From Peronospora farinosa (Eukaryota > Oomycota > Peronosporomycetes > Peronosporales > Peronosporaceae), in assembly GCA_947646735.1 (NCBI GenBank), contig CANTFK010000064.1:1-53793 (forward strand): 53,793 bases of DNA, read 5' to 3'. Below are positions 1 to 11,041 of the stretch, piece by piece (position 1 is the first letter of the stretch; the number at the start of each line of letters is the position of its first letter). The position numbers and the translations under genes were made by a program. The notes beneath the pieces are model-generated. The model made no database searches and had not been told where the DNA came from. It worked only from the letters and a program-made list of their open reading frames with translations.

Positions 1-953
1 CCCCCGTTTCAAACGGCGTCGATCTTTCGCGTATAAACGCCGCACCAGACGATCCCAACGACATCCGTTAAATGGGAACTGATTCTTCTGAATCCGCCTC
101 CGATTCTGCCGATGCATACTGTGATGAGCCCGTTTGATATGTCTCGGCGGCTGGCACGATAGCTTGGTACTTCCCAGTGAGAGGGGTTAACGCCTCGAAC
201 AACGATCTTCCTGCTTTGATTACTTGCTCATGATCACAATCCAGCAAAATCTGCGCATCAAACGTTACAGCGGTGAATCCAGCTTCCTTGAGTAACTTCA
301 ACAAACGACGAATTGCTTCCAATTGGTTCGGTGTTTCTACCGGAGCTGATACCAGTCCTTGTAATAATCCGATTAGCTTTGGCTTCATTATCTTGAACAG
401 TGGATCGCTAGATAGCAAAGTCTTTAGTTCTTTTTGGTGAAAATACCGTTCCAATTCTTCCATACTCGTCGGTCTTTCGGTTTTCGATCCGTGATCGGCC
501 GACTCTTTTCCTTGGACACCACAATCTTCCGATTTCTTCGTCCGAACGTCGAGTTGTGATCGTGGTGCCTTCATCCGCACCTGTAAATTCTTCGACTCTT
601 TCTTCTTAGGTTTTGCAAGAATGGTTTTGGATGAAAATCTCTCAATTTTAATTGAAAGGTTTTTATCTGGCGAATCATGTTTTGCAACGTGACTCGCAGG
701 GGTCCTCGAAAGGACCTGGGGAGGGGGTAGAGATTTTTCTTCCAGATCAGTTTCTTGATCTTCCTCTTTGGTTTTCTTTTCGTCTGCGCCCCCCAAAACG
801 CTGATGATCCGGGGATCTTTTTTCTTCACGCGTCTGCGGCGATCCCTCTGCCTCTGACGCTTCAATCCCAGGTTCAGTCTTGATCTTGACATCTTCTCTC
901 AGAGACTCACGGTAAAATCCCGAGTCACCAGAAGATCCGGGCACGCGCACCAT
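1..953 (-). pseudogene. gag N-terminal part of family I gypsy element A' (runs off window)
   Basis: This is the N-terminal part of a Ty3/gypsy gag capsid gene, read leftwards. It starts at the ATG at 953-951, which overlaps the primer binding site next to the LTR. The first about 70 codons are open as a frame at 995-747; a frameshift then moves the coding into the frame at 892-68. The conserved blocks SMEELERYF, LLSSDPLFKI, ETPNQLEAIRRLL and GSSQYASAESEAD are shared with gag of elements B, C and D. At 68-70 a CAA-to-TAA type change replaces the Gln of the QRMSLG block, after which the family sequence continues to the window edge (SGAAFIRER). It is therefore a decayed gag, more divergent from B and D than those are from each other. 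Gag core and zinc knuckles would lie outside the window. Confidence 0.8.
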
Positions 954-2058
954 TGTGGTGGAGTGGGATTCGCAAAATTGCTGATGCGATTCCAACTCTC
1001 CACTGGCGCCCGGACGACCAACTAACGGAGGGGGTACCCCGATTCCGTGTATAAAGCCTTCCTCACCTTGTGTACCCGTCGGTAGAGCGGGTTGCTCTCT
1101 TCTCGGTGGACTCGAGTTGATGCTGAACTTGACCGTGGTTAAAATTGGTCGGGGGTTCGATCACGCGGAAATATTCACGCGATCAAGGGTTACTTGGAGG
1201 GGTCTATACGAGTCGCCCTGATCTCTCTTGAGATCGCCTTGTCCAAAAATGTAGATACTTGATCCACTTGATACACTTGACCTTCTGACCACTTGAGCCG
1301 TCTCGCGATCTTGTGCCTTGTCCTTTACGTGATACTGCGTCCAACCGCAGGCGAAGTTTGTTTGTGAGAGGTCTTGTAATCCCTGGCCAAACAATCCAGG
1401 GATATTACTTGTAGGTACTGGTGGCAGAAGTTCTTGATCGTCGGGGGGCCAAAAATTTTCCCACCCGGAAGAGAAGTCTGCGTGCGTAGTTCGAAGTAAA
1501 AGAAACTCTGTTTAATGTTAACCAATCAAATACCCAGAATCTATGTTCTTGCCTATCGGTAGCCCAGGATCTACTGCCGCGTGTCGCCTTCTTGGAAATA
1601 AATCAGACTTGCTATGTGGTCCACTTCAAACACTGTGTCGATCCAGTTTTGTCGATCCAGTTTTGTCGATCCTGTTTTGTCGATCCGGTTTTGTCGATCC
1701 AGTTTTGTCGATCCGGTTTTGTCGATCCGGTTTTGTCGATCCAGTTTTGTCGATCCGATTTTGTCGATCCGGTTTTGTCGATCCGGTTTCTGGAGCGAGG
1801 TTGCGTATCGATCTTCAGCTGGTTACGATTTGCGATCTTCTTTCTGGATCGAGGTTTCGATCCGATCCTCCTGGATCGCGACTGTGGTGTGTGGTCCACA
1901 CCCAATCCTTTTTCGATTCATATTCTTCTGTGTTCTTCACACCGTTGCTCCCTCTTCCAACCATCTCGCATGCCTTATTGGCCAATCGGAGCGCAGGATT
2001 GTGGATCGACGACATTTCTTTGATCGATCCCTTTCAAATTATTTGCTCGCTTTACTAC
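954..2058 (-). mobile_element. 5' LTR of family I gypsy element A'
   Basis: This LTR is homologous to those at 6533-7673 and 24899-26055. On the plus strand it starts TGTGGTGGAG next to the PBS and gag, and it ends near 2058, where sequence of the RT gene of element B starts. It is diverged from the B and D copies and carries an expanded 14-nt minisatellite in its centre. The conserved block around 1505-1600 (ACTCTGTTTAATGTTAACC and following) recurs in every family I LTR of the window. The position inside the RT of element B indicates that A' inserted into B. The right boundary is uncertain by several bases. Confidence 0.72.
1637..1790. repeat. 14-nt minisatellite, about 11 units
   Basis: About eleven head-to-tail copies of the 14-mer GTCGATCCRGTTTT, with R mostly A or G. 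The period is not a multiple of three, so the open frames across it are 14-residue peptide repeats without meaning. Each unit carries one GATC. It lies in the LTR segment that in other family I LTRs holds two or three roughly 27-nt repeats containing GGATCGCGG. Confidence 0.95.
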
Positions 2059-2059
2059 A

Positions 2060-3699
2060 CAAACCTGCAAGCGAGACCTGATGGCCCGGGTAATCCACTT
2101 TTAAGACATCCCCTGAACCGTTTGGCCACACTGATCGATAAATTTCACCTATTGCATGCATCCAACAATCGTTTTACTTTGTAATACAGAGTGTTCCACG
2201 ACGTGGCGGGTATCAATATGTCATCAATATACGACCGCCGACCTAACACTGATGGTCTTAAATAAGTATCCGGTTTATCTTAGGTGAACCCGTTGATCGG
2301 TCTTAATAATTCAGTAGTGATCGAGTAGGGTTTGTATTTCTTTTTATATAGCATTGTCAATTAATCGTTGGTAAATCTGAGGAGCATTTTTTCAAGCCAA
2401 AAGACATACGCAACCATTCATATAACCCAGACGGTGTAATAAATGCAGAAATCATCCTCGCTCTCTCTTTCATTTCTACCACCCAGAATTCACTCGCCAT
2501 ATCCAAGGAAAAATACCACATAGCTCTATCCATATCTTACAGTAACTCACTAATCAGTGGCATTGGGTATACCATCAATCGGGTCAACTAATTCACCCTA
2601 CGATAATCGATACATAATCGAATGTCTTCGCCATTCTTCTTGATAATCACTACAATTGGTGAAGCCCACGGCGACGTAGATGGCCGAATGATTTTAGCAG
2701 ACAATAACCCCTTGATCAAATCAGCTCATTTTCCTCGAAATTTGGGTATCACCGGCCGTACTCTTTGCGCGATCGGGTTTGCTCCTCCGAAATCAATATC
2801 ACAACCGCTCCACGTGACGCGGGGGGGGGGGGGGTAGGGCATTGCCTTTTCCGATGAGCAAGTGGCAGTTCTTTCAGATCAATTTTCGTAACGTCTCTTC
2901 ATCTTCTGTCGGCGGTATTCCAGGATCACCAACTTGAATGTCCTCGATAGCAACCTCCACTTTGGGCGTAACAATTTCTGGACAAAAAAATTGCCTTAGG
3001 TTGATCCACGTCTTCAGCGAACAGCTCACCGATTTTGTGAACATATACCGAATTTGGGCGATGCATCTTCTGTTGGTATTCCATCGATTACAACTGTGGT
3101 GACTTTGTTGCCTTCTTGATCCGACGTTTGATCGTATTTTTTCTTTATCTTTTTTGTTGATCGCAATCGTCTTTATATCATCTATCGCCTCACTCAATCG
3201 GTCTTGCTCCGAATCATTTCCTTCACTTTCGGGGATTACACTGTTTTAGACTATGACCGTATTGATCACAAAAGGTACTTCTGCTAAATGATAATCTTCC
3301 TTGTCCGAGTGATCGTGGTCATCGATTTGATCTTGAGTTTTACCGTCGTGGATCGTTGCTTCGCAAGTTTGCGGCGCGATCTCGTCAGCGTTCGTGATCT
3401 TCTCAATTTCTTCTTTTCTTGGGCGGGGTAAATTCTTAGCTGGTGTAGGAAAAATACAACGGGTGATCAACCAACGGTCCTGTCTGATCTTTCTGGAGCT
3501 CTCACTTCCGACCTGTGCTTGCTTCATAGGCCAGCGTCTGCCACTCATTATAACGGCGCGATTCACCGTTATAATGTTGATTGGGGTACCATGTCTATAT
3601 CCATTCACAAATCTAACGATAATCCGTAATTTACAATTATATCTCAATCGACTAGATAAGTCAGCTTCAGATATTTAGTTCGACCCGGTCCGGGAGTCA
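2060..3699 (-). pseudogene. Linker and reverse transcriptase fragment of element B
   Basis: Two linker pieces (3647-3246, rich in charged residues; 3197-2874, containing VAIEDIQVGDPGIPP) match the linker of D upstream of RT. They are followed leftwards by RT sequence matching D at 30650-29830, with many indels. The palm motif Y-I-D-D is preserved at 2231-2220, unlike in D. The stretch between about 2360 and 2260 is shortened relative to D. A run of 14 G at 2821-2834 replaces a Gly/Ala-coding stretch. The fragment ends at about 2060 against the LTR of A'; thumb, RNase H and integrase are not in the window. Confidence 0.75.
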
Positions 3700-4395
3700 C
3701 AGTTGGTGTCCTTTTTTATCTCGTCTTACCCAAAGCTTGGCTTTCGGGGCACCACTACCAATATTTATTTCCGTTGATCCAATTACTGAATTTACCACAT
3801 GCTGATCTGGAACGTGATCAGCTGCATATTCGATCTATAAAGCGGTCTTCACCCATCCAATCTAATTCTGGCTTCATCTGGTAAACAAAGTGTTCCATCT
3901 GCCAAATCCAGGCGAATTCCATCTGGGACCATAAGATCCATACCCAAGATCGCTTCTTGGCCAACTTGATCACCCACCCAGGCGTCAAAATAATATACCA
4001 GTGATCCATTTAATGTGATCTTGATTTTGGTTCGTCCCTCGGTCATATAGGTATTCTCACCAATTCCAATACATTCTTGCCTTTGGCTCTCGTCAATGAC
4101 ACATCCTACCTTACGAGCAAAGGTGGTGTCGACGATTGAGAATTCGGCTCAAGAATCAAACAACATAGTCGCCTTTTCATTGTTGATCTTGCCCGTTGCC
4201 TTGGCTTACTTGAACCATCTTCCTGGGGTATGATATTTCCAATACCCCCGTGATTCACCTGGTGCTAAGTCGAGCTCCATCTTGGCAGGCGATCGGGAAA
4301 ATTCATTAACTCTTACGGCACTTGATATTGAACGCAGAAATTTTGAATCTTCACATGTATTAGTCGGGTCGATCCGAGTGTAAACCGCTCTGATA
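3700..4395 (-). pseudogene. Aspartic protease region of element B
   Basis: This corresponds to the protease open at 32323-31598 in element D and would cleave the Gag-Pol polyprotein. The sequence around the active site reads M-L-F-D-S-stop-A-E-F, with TGA at 4151-4149 in place of the Gly codon of the D-S-G triad. Further blocks (CVIDESQRQEC, GENTYMTEGRTKIKI, ILGMDLMVPDGIRLDLADG) are recognisable in short open frames 4046-3849 and 4009-3818. It is 5'-shortened relative to D: the spacer seen in D between the zinc-knuckle region and protease is mostly missing. Non-functional. Confidence 0.78.
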
Positions 4396-4436
4396 TGTAT
4401 ATCTTCGCGGGCAGCACAGGTGTAAAAACACTTGTC

Positions 4437-6532
4437 CTAAGGATGTACCTTACGACCACATTTCTGACAGGTCAACTGCTTCCAACATCCACGATCATCG
4501 TGTTTCTTCGACCCACAATGGGTACAAGCCATCTGATTCACCACGCGATCTGGACCGCGATCTTGATTTAAATGGTCCGATCCCGCGCGTTGACCACTAT
4601 ACTTCTTCACGCGATCCGGTACTGTAGTCACACAAAGGTTACGTCGATCTGTTTCTGCGTCTGATCCACCAAGGTCCGAGTCTGACTCACTGCTACTGCC
4701 TTCCAGACGAGTCGCTCTCACGGCACGAGCTGGCTTCGAGGGTGCCGGAGCGAAAGCCGACGCAGATCTCTGACGAAATTTGCTTGACCCTATTGCACTC
4801 GGATACGGTCTTCCCTCCATGCGTTGATATGTTCGAAGAGTCTCTTCCATATCGTCGGCGTCTCCAAGGCGTAACAACGTCAACTGCTTATCCAGATCGC
4901 GATCATCAAGCGTACCAATGAAAGGTTTCACATGTTCTCGGCGAATTAAAGGCGATCCCTCCCGAATGGGAATTTTTGCTCGAATCGCGGCTACATTCAG
5001 CCGATACAAATGTTCTAATGGCGTTTCATCGGATCGCTTCTTCGCATGATAGTATTGTCTCCCGAAAGACATACCATATCCACAATACTGGATCATGAAG
5101 GTTTCCAACAACGACTTCCAAGAGTTCCTAGTGGATCGACTTAACTGGCTATACCAGTTTCGTGCCGGCCCCGTAAGTAAATCACCAAATACTAGACATT
5201 TTTCATCTTCCGGGGCTTGATCGCGTAAGAGCGCCGACTTAGCCTTGTTAACCCAACTTCTCGCTCGATTTTCATCCTTGCCCTGTCCTGTAAATTCCTT
5301 CAGATTTGCGATCGCAGACATTCGAATCTGCTGCGTGACAAGTCCACCATCAGGTACTGCGCCTGCACTTTCGACTTGTGGTCGTCTTTTATCCTCCAGC
5401 CCCAAATCGTCTGGGTTGTAATTATTGGATCGCGATTGACGCGATCCGGCCGATTCCATATCCACATCCGAAATGCAAACTTTTGGGGTGTTTGTGGGGA
5501 TCGCGGATCGACTGGCGATCAGGTGAGCTTGATCCTGCTCGTACTTTCTCATAGCAGCCTCAAAATAGGATTGCAATTGACCTGATCCAGTCACATTCAT
5601 TTCTTCAGCTGTAAGTGACGTCGTCGATTGTTCTCCGGACTTAATCGGTGCCAGTCGTTCGCGAATATGCGCTGCACCAGCCGGTCCAAGTGACATTCGC
5701 TGCATATTAATCGAGTCGTCCGACTCTCCTTCGGATTCCGCTGACATATATTGCGAAGATCCAGTATGATACCCTTTTAGAATATCTACGATCGACTGGA
5801 TCTCCTGATCCACCTGATCGCGTTCTCCAGTTAGCGGAACTAGTTTCGAAAAAAGAGATCGCCCTGCTTGGATCATCCGATCATGATCGCATTCCAGCAG
5901 CACCTGTGCGTCAAAAGCTCCAGCGGTAAATCCAGCGTTTTGGAGCAACTCCATAAGCCGACGGATCGCTTCCAACTGGTTCGGTGTAGGAATGGGAGCT
6001 GAGATTGGTCCTCGTAGCGATTTAATTAACTTCGGTTTCAAAATCTTTAGAACTGGATCGCTTGACAACAAATCTTTAAGCGCCTTCCAATGAAAACACC
6101 ATTCCAGCTGATCCAGTTGCCATCCTTTTGCCTTGTCTTCCTCATGCGCCGGTTTCATGTCGGTATCATCATGATCCGATTCAGGCGCCTTCACCTTCAC
6201 TCGAGATGGCTTCAAATTATTCTTCTTCTTTGAATTCGGAGAGGTTTTGGATAAATTTCCCTCAGTTATAACCGAAGGGGTCCTCGAAAGGACCTGGGGA
6301 GGGGGTAGAGGTTTTTCTTCCAGATCAATTTCTTGATCTTCCTCTTTGGTTTTCTTTTCGTCTGCACCCCTCCCAAAACGCTGATGATCCGGGGATCTTT
6401 TTTCTTCACGCGTCTGCGGTGATCCCTTTGCCGCTGACGCTTCAATTCCAGATCAAATTTGACCTTTACATCTTCTCTCAGAGACTCACGGTAAAATCCC
6501 GAGTCACCAGAAGATCCGGGCACGCGCACCAT
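4437..6532 (-). pseudogene. gag of element B (capsid and first zinc knuckle)
   Basis: The Ty3/gypsy gag forms the particle shell and binds element RNA. The main open frame runs 6215-4437 (592 aa); the conserved N-terminus from the ATG at 6532 is in another frame because of small indels near 6440-6260. A helical domain (QLEAIRRLMELLQ, residues about 75-87) is followed by the gag core with NLKEFTGQG, LTGPARNWYSQL and ETPLEHLYRL (about residues 305-410). Near the C-terminus lies a CCHC knuckle, CTHCGSKKHDDRGC. A second cysteine motif begins CQKCGRKVHP and is cut by a stop codon; in element D this motif has Gly where B has Val, and Ser where B has the stop. It is nearly identical to gag of D, so the loss is recent. 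Confidence 0.88.
6516..6531 (-). promoter_or_regulatory. Primer binding site of element B
   Basis: In element orientation the sequence TGGTGCGCGTGCCCGG follows the LTR after one base. It starts with the TGG expected for pairing with a tRNA CCA end, so the primer tRNA should end CCGGGCACGCGCACCA. The same PBS is present in A', C and D. The A before it and its first TG form the ATG of gag. Primer identity cannot be assigned without the host tRNA set. Confidence 0.78.
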
Positions 6533-7673
6533 TGTGGTGGAGTGGGATTCGCAAAATTGCTGATGCGATTCCAACTCTCCACTGGCGCCTGGACGACCGA
6601 ATAACGGAGGGGGTACCCCGATTCCGTGTATATAGCCTTCCTCACCTTGTGTACCCGTCGGTAGGGCGGGTTGCTCTCTTCTCGGTGGACTTGAGTCGAT
6701 TTTGATCCTAATCGGGTTAGGGACAGGGGGTTTAGTGATCTTGTGGAAATCTTCACAAGATCGACCGAGTATTTCTCTGTTGATCGTACCAATAGATCCC
6801 AATCGTCTAATAAAGCGAAGCTTGAATCTTCTGACCACTTGAGCAGAACCTTCTGACCACTTGATCCGTCCTGCACTTGCTTGCCTTGCCCTTACTTGTT
6901 TTTTCTGCGTCCGATCGCAGTTGAGTTGTTGTGTTGAGAATTCCTTCACCTGGCCAAACAATCCAGGGTGCACTTGTAGTCGATATTTTCGGCGTCGGGA
7001 GGTCAAATATCCTGCCCGGAATAGAGAAGTCGACACGTGTACTTAGAAGCAAATTGAACTCTGTTTAATGTTAACCAATCAAATACCAAAACCTATGATC
7101 TTGCCTATCTGTAGCTCAGGATCTATTGCCACGTATCGCCCTTTCGGAGAAATCAGATCTTGTATGTGGTCCACTCCAATATCGCCGCGATCTGAATCGC
7201 TACCTCGATTGGATCTAATACCATTTTTGTATCGGATCGCGGTACTAAAAAATCACCAAATAATTAGTATCGGATCGCGGTCCGCCGGATCACGACTTGT
7301 CCTCCTCACCGTTCCTCGGGTCATGTGAAATGGTACATCTATATGACATGTCATGTCCACCTTATTTCAGTCTTCCATAGCGACGTGATCTACACCAGAC
7401 CGTCTTCTACATACTTGGATGTACCAATCCTCCTTCTTGGCGATCGCGATCACGCGGATCACCATCGAAAAACACCGAAGATCGCAATTGAGTAGTTTCT
7501 AGGCCATATTTAACCCACCTGAAACTGCGAACTTCACCATTCAATGTTTTCCACATCATTTGCCATCATCTCGAAACTTTTCTGCGAGATCGCGATTCAT
7601 CAATATTGACCATTTCGGACTTATCCGAATATATGCGATCACACTTTGTCAAATTCACTCCTTTGCTTCGTCA
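6533..7673 (-). mobile_element. 5' LTR of element B
   Basis: This 1141-bp LTR, in minus orientation, begins TGACGAAGC (plus end ...GCTTCGTCA) and ends CCACCACA, so it has TG...CA termini. The sequence matches the LTRs of D at 24899-26055 and 34632-35764 nearly throughout, including the GGATCGCGGT repeats at 7230-7290. The small open frames within it (for example 7052-6807) are not conserved as proteins and are read as shadows. The base following the inner end and the PBS are as in D. Confidence 0.82.
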
Positions 7674-9407
7674 CACAACTGCTTTGCCAAATCACGATCA
7701 TCTAATGTCTCAATAAAGTGTTCCACATGCTCTCGTTTTGTGTCCGGCGTTCCTTCCCTGATCTAGATCTTTGCTCGTATCGCCGCCACAGTTAATCGAT
7801 AAAGATATTCCAATGGAGTCTCATATCGTCTGCTTCCTTGCGTGGTAGTATTGTCTTCCGACGGATACGCCGTATCCTTCATAATGAATTATGAAATTTT
7901 TTAATAGAGATTTCCAATTATGGCGAGTTGTTCTTCTCAGCTGGCTATACCATATCCGTGCTGGCCCCGTTAGCAAAACGCCCATTACGAGACACTTTTC
8001 CGCGTCAGGGCCTGGTCACGTAAAAAAGCAGACTTGACTTTGCTGATCAAGCTTCTGGCTCCATCTTTATCTCTGTCTCGTCCGGTAAACTCCTTCAGAT
8101 CTGTGATCGCCGATACCCGGATTCGCTGCGCAGTGAATTCACCATTTGGCATAGCTTCTCCTGCTGCCACCAATGGTCGCCTTAAGTCTTCCAGTCCCAG
8201 ATCAAGCGGATTGCAATTATTTGTTCGACTGTGACGCGATCCAACCGACTCCATCTCCACATCTAGAACATGTCTTTCTTAAGGAGTGGTCTGGATCCTT
8301 GATCGATTAGCACTTTGCTGGGCTTAAATCCGTTGATCTTCCTCGTACTTTCTCATGGCGGCTTCAAAATATAAATTCAGCTACCCTGATCCAATCGGAT
8401 TGCTTGTTGAGCCGTGGGCGCATTTGTCTATCGCGCTTCGGTCTTGGTTGGCACCGTTCGTCCACGGATGAATGCTGCGCCTGACGGTCCCAGTGACATC
8501 CGTTGAATGGAGATTGACTCCACTGAATCTTCTGCCTCTGCTTCTGATTCTGCTGACGCATACTGAGACGATCCAGTCTGGTACGCTTCGGCGGTCGGTG
8601 TGATCGCCTGATCGGCCACATAACGTCTCCCAGTAAGAAGAATTAGTTTTTCGAACAGCAATTGTCCTGCCTTGATCACTTGATCGTGATCGCATTCTAG
8701 CAGGGTATGCACGTCAAACGCTCCAGCGGTGATTCCGGCCTCCTTAATTAATTCCATAAGACGAAGGATCGCTTCCAGCTGGTTTGACGTTTCTTTAGGG
8801 GCTGATACCGGCCCTTGTAACGACTTAAACAGCTTCGGCTTCAAAATTCTTAGTACTGGGTCGCATGACAATAACGTCTGTAACTCCATCTGGTAGAAAC
8901 ACCTTTCCAGTTCTTCCATGTTCGAATTTTCAGTTTCGATACCTAATTTGTTGACTTCTTTTCTTGAAAACTGCGATCGGTCAATTTCTTCCCTTAGACT
9001 TCATTATCGGCTATTGGCGCCTTCATCTGCAACCTTATATTCTTCGACTCTTTCTTCTTAGGTTTTGCAGAAGTAGTTTTAGATAAAACTCTATCAGTTT
9101 TGGCCGAAAGATTTTTATCTGGCGAATCATGTTTTGCAACGTGACTCGCAGGGGTCCCCGAGAGGATCTGGGGATGGGGTAGAGGTTTTTCTTCCAGATC
9201 AGTTTCTTGATCTTCCTCTTTGGTTTTCTTTTCATCTGCGCCCCTCCCAAAACGCTGATGATCCGGAATCTTTTTTTCTTCACACGTCTGCGGTGATCCC
9301 TTTGCCGCTGACGCTTCAATCCCAGGTTCAATTTTGATCTTGACATCTTCTCTCAGGGACTCACGGTAAAATCCCGAGTCACCAGAAGATCCGGGCACGC
9401 GCACCAT
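7674..9407 (-). pseudogene. gag of older family I element C
   Basis: This is a gag gene homologous to that of B and D but more divergent and broken into at least three frames: 9407-8994 (N-terminus starting MVRVPGSSGDSGF at the PBS), 8919-8428 (MEELERCFYQ to IRGRTVPTK) and 8260-7985 (GSRHSRTNN to DQAL), followed by the gag core in broken frames (GPARIWYSQL near 7930, GVSVGRQYYHARK near 7850). It ends abruptly in DLAKQL at 7674 where element B's LTR begins. The higher divergence fits its place as the host of the other insertions. Zinc knuckle and pol are not present here. Confidence 0.8.
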
Positions 9408-9574
9408 TGTGGTGGAGTGGGATTCGCAAAATTGCTGATGCAATTCCAACTCTCCACTGGCGCCCAGACAACCGACTATCGGAGGGGTACCCTGTATCCG
9501 TGCAACTTTCCTTCCTCACCTTGTGTACCCGTCGGTAGGGCAGGTAGCACTCTTCTTGATCGTGAGATGGCTCA
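9408..9574 (-). mobile_element. Inner part of the LTR of element C, left of the family II insertion
   Basis: Sequence from TGTGGTGGAG at 9408 matches the inner end of family I LTRs up to about 9556. The last about 18 bases (9557-9574) match the same LTR family in reverse orientation and continue at 17021 on the other side of the inserted element. The final five bases GCTCA are the target-site duplication of that element. Confidence 0.75.
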
Positions 9575-9916
9575 TGTAATGGGCTACATTACACACATAG
9601 TATTAACATGAATAAACAATTACATATGTAGGCAGGTTCTGGGCCCGAATAGCGGGCACAGCGTGGTAATTTATTATTGGTTTATTATTCGGCCTAAAGT
9701 CCCCAATATGTACCAATGATAAATTAATCTGAAATTGTGTAATTCCCGAAAGGCGGGAACACTGTCGTATTTATTACGACTAAAATCTTCGTAATTAGTA
9801 CGAATTAAAACCAAAATAAAAATCAGAGTTAAATTTACTTAATACCTGTTACTTGGGCTTGAGTCTTCCTCGAGGGCGCGTGTAAGCTAGTGATGGTACG
9901 TTCTAGCCCCGTTACA
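9575..9916 (+). mobile_element. 5' LTR of family II element
   Basis: It starts TGTAATGGGC and ends CCCCGTTACA. It is unusually rich in short perfect hairpins: a 7-bp stem at the very start (9575-9593, loop GGCTA), TTCCCG/CGGGAA at 9743-9759 and GTCGTA/TACGAC at 9764-9780. Confidence 0.95.
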
Positions 9917-9918
9917 CC

Positions 9919-9926
9919 TGGTAGCA
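9919..9926 (+). promoter_or_regulatory. Putative primer binding site of family II element
   Basis: TGGTAGCA begins two bases after the 5' LTR. It matches the first eight bases complementary to the CCA end of many eukaryotic initiator methionine tRNAs; the match does not extend further. Pairing with another tRNA is possible. Confidence 0.5.
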
Positions 9927-9942
9927 CTTTGTAGTCCTTCCT

Positions 9943-10901
9943 ATGCCCGAGTTTAGGATGAGCGAATCGTCGTACTTTGACGCTCCAGATTTATTTCTGG
10001 AGCACGCGACCTTCCCCCATCTTACTGGTGGTGAGTGGGATGCCCTTAATCGCCTCGTGGCGATATCGGGAGAGGCATTCGTCGTATCGCTGATGAGATC
10101 AGCGACCCCTGACGCGAAACGTCTCGCCATACATGAGTTTATGGCACGCGAGCTCGCCGAATCCAACCGGCGAGGCTTAACTCCCTCGCGCCCTGTCACG
10201 TAATGAGGCCGTGAAGATGGAAACCTCCTCCTACTCTGGAGAAGGTAAGGACCGGTTTTCACTGAATCGGTGGTTCCGAGAAGTTGATATCGCCATCGCC
10301 TCGAGACTTCTTGAGGCACCCCAGGCGAAGGTCAGCTTTCTTCTTTCCCGCCTCACCGGGAAGGCCAAGGAGTGGGCCCTTGGTATACTCGTTGTGGACG
10401 AGCACGCAATCCCCACCTTGGATACAATCCAGGACGATCTTCGTCTTGCCTTCGAGCCACCACAAGAGGAGAAACTGGTGCGATCAAGATTCCTGTCGAT
10501 GCGACAGGGTAAAATGGCGATGCGCGACTACGTACAGATGGCTAGGCATCTGGCGTCGTGTATTATCACGCATCCCATGAACATGTAAACGCAGGTAAAT
10601 GACTCTGTGGATGGTATGCGTGAGGGGCAGACCCGCTTATCGCTGGAGCGCGCCGAGCCTGCCACATTGGAGGAGGCATTTGCCATCGAACTCCATGAAG
10701 ACTTTAGGGTCACAAAGGCATATGCCAAACCCTCGGTCGTCACCGTTCCCCGGCCTTCTGGTCCAGAACCTATGGAGTTCGACGTGATTGAGTCGTCGGG
10801 TGACCGACGACGTGTCATTTCATCATAAGGGTGACGCTCGCACTGGGCGTCCAATGGTTTGCTTTCGTTGTCGCAAGCCAGGACATCGCGCGGCAGAGTG
10901 C
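9943..10901 (+). pseudogene. gag of family II element
   Basis: Frames 9943-10203 (SSYFDAPDLFLEHATFP), 10211-10588 (gag core: [49 protein letters not shown]) and 10607-10828 (EPATLEEAFAIEL, PEPMEFDVIE) together form a typical oomycete gypsy gag. The core is interrupted by TAA at 10586-10588 in the same frame as its continuation, so this is a simple nonsense mutation. The zinc knuckle CFRCRKPGHRAAEC (CX2CX4HX4C) at 10860-10901 lies in a third frame, indicating a further frameshift near 10830. Not functional as it stands. Confidence 0.88.
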
Positions 10902-11041
10902 CGTGCGCCATGCCCCATTATCGGTGCAAGTAGTGGACGCCCATCATGAGGGTGCTGTACCGGCCGCACGTCCAAAAAACGGTCGGGACCAGTAGGTGCA
11001 GGGCGCCCTACTGGGTGTAGAACGGAGGTCCGGGTCCCCCG

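Larger units (their letters stand above)
2060..7673 (-). mobile_element. Family I Ty3/gypsy element B, truncated in RT by A'
   Basis: The element reads leftwards: 5' LTR 7673-6533, PBS, gag, aspartic protease, linker, reverse transcriptase up to about 2060, where the LTR of A' cuts in. Its gag is almost identical to that of element D, so B and D are recent relatives. The right end abuts the gag of element C in the middle of a conserved gag motif (DLAKQL), which indicates that B inserted into C. All coding regions carry inactivating changes except the reading frame of the gag core. Confidence 0.85.

Noticed and set aside
6266..7052. Several 60- to 256-aa frames across the family I LTR (for example MSTSLFRAGYLTSRRRKYRL)
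   Set aside because: They lie in LTR sequence, occur in every LTR copy on both strands and end at indels that differ between copies; only the part after the PBS matches conserved gag.
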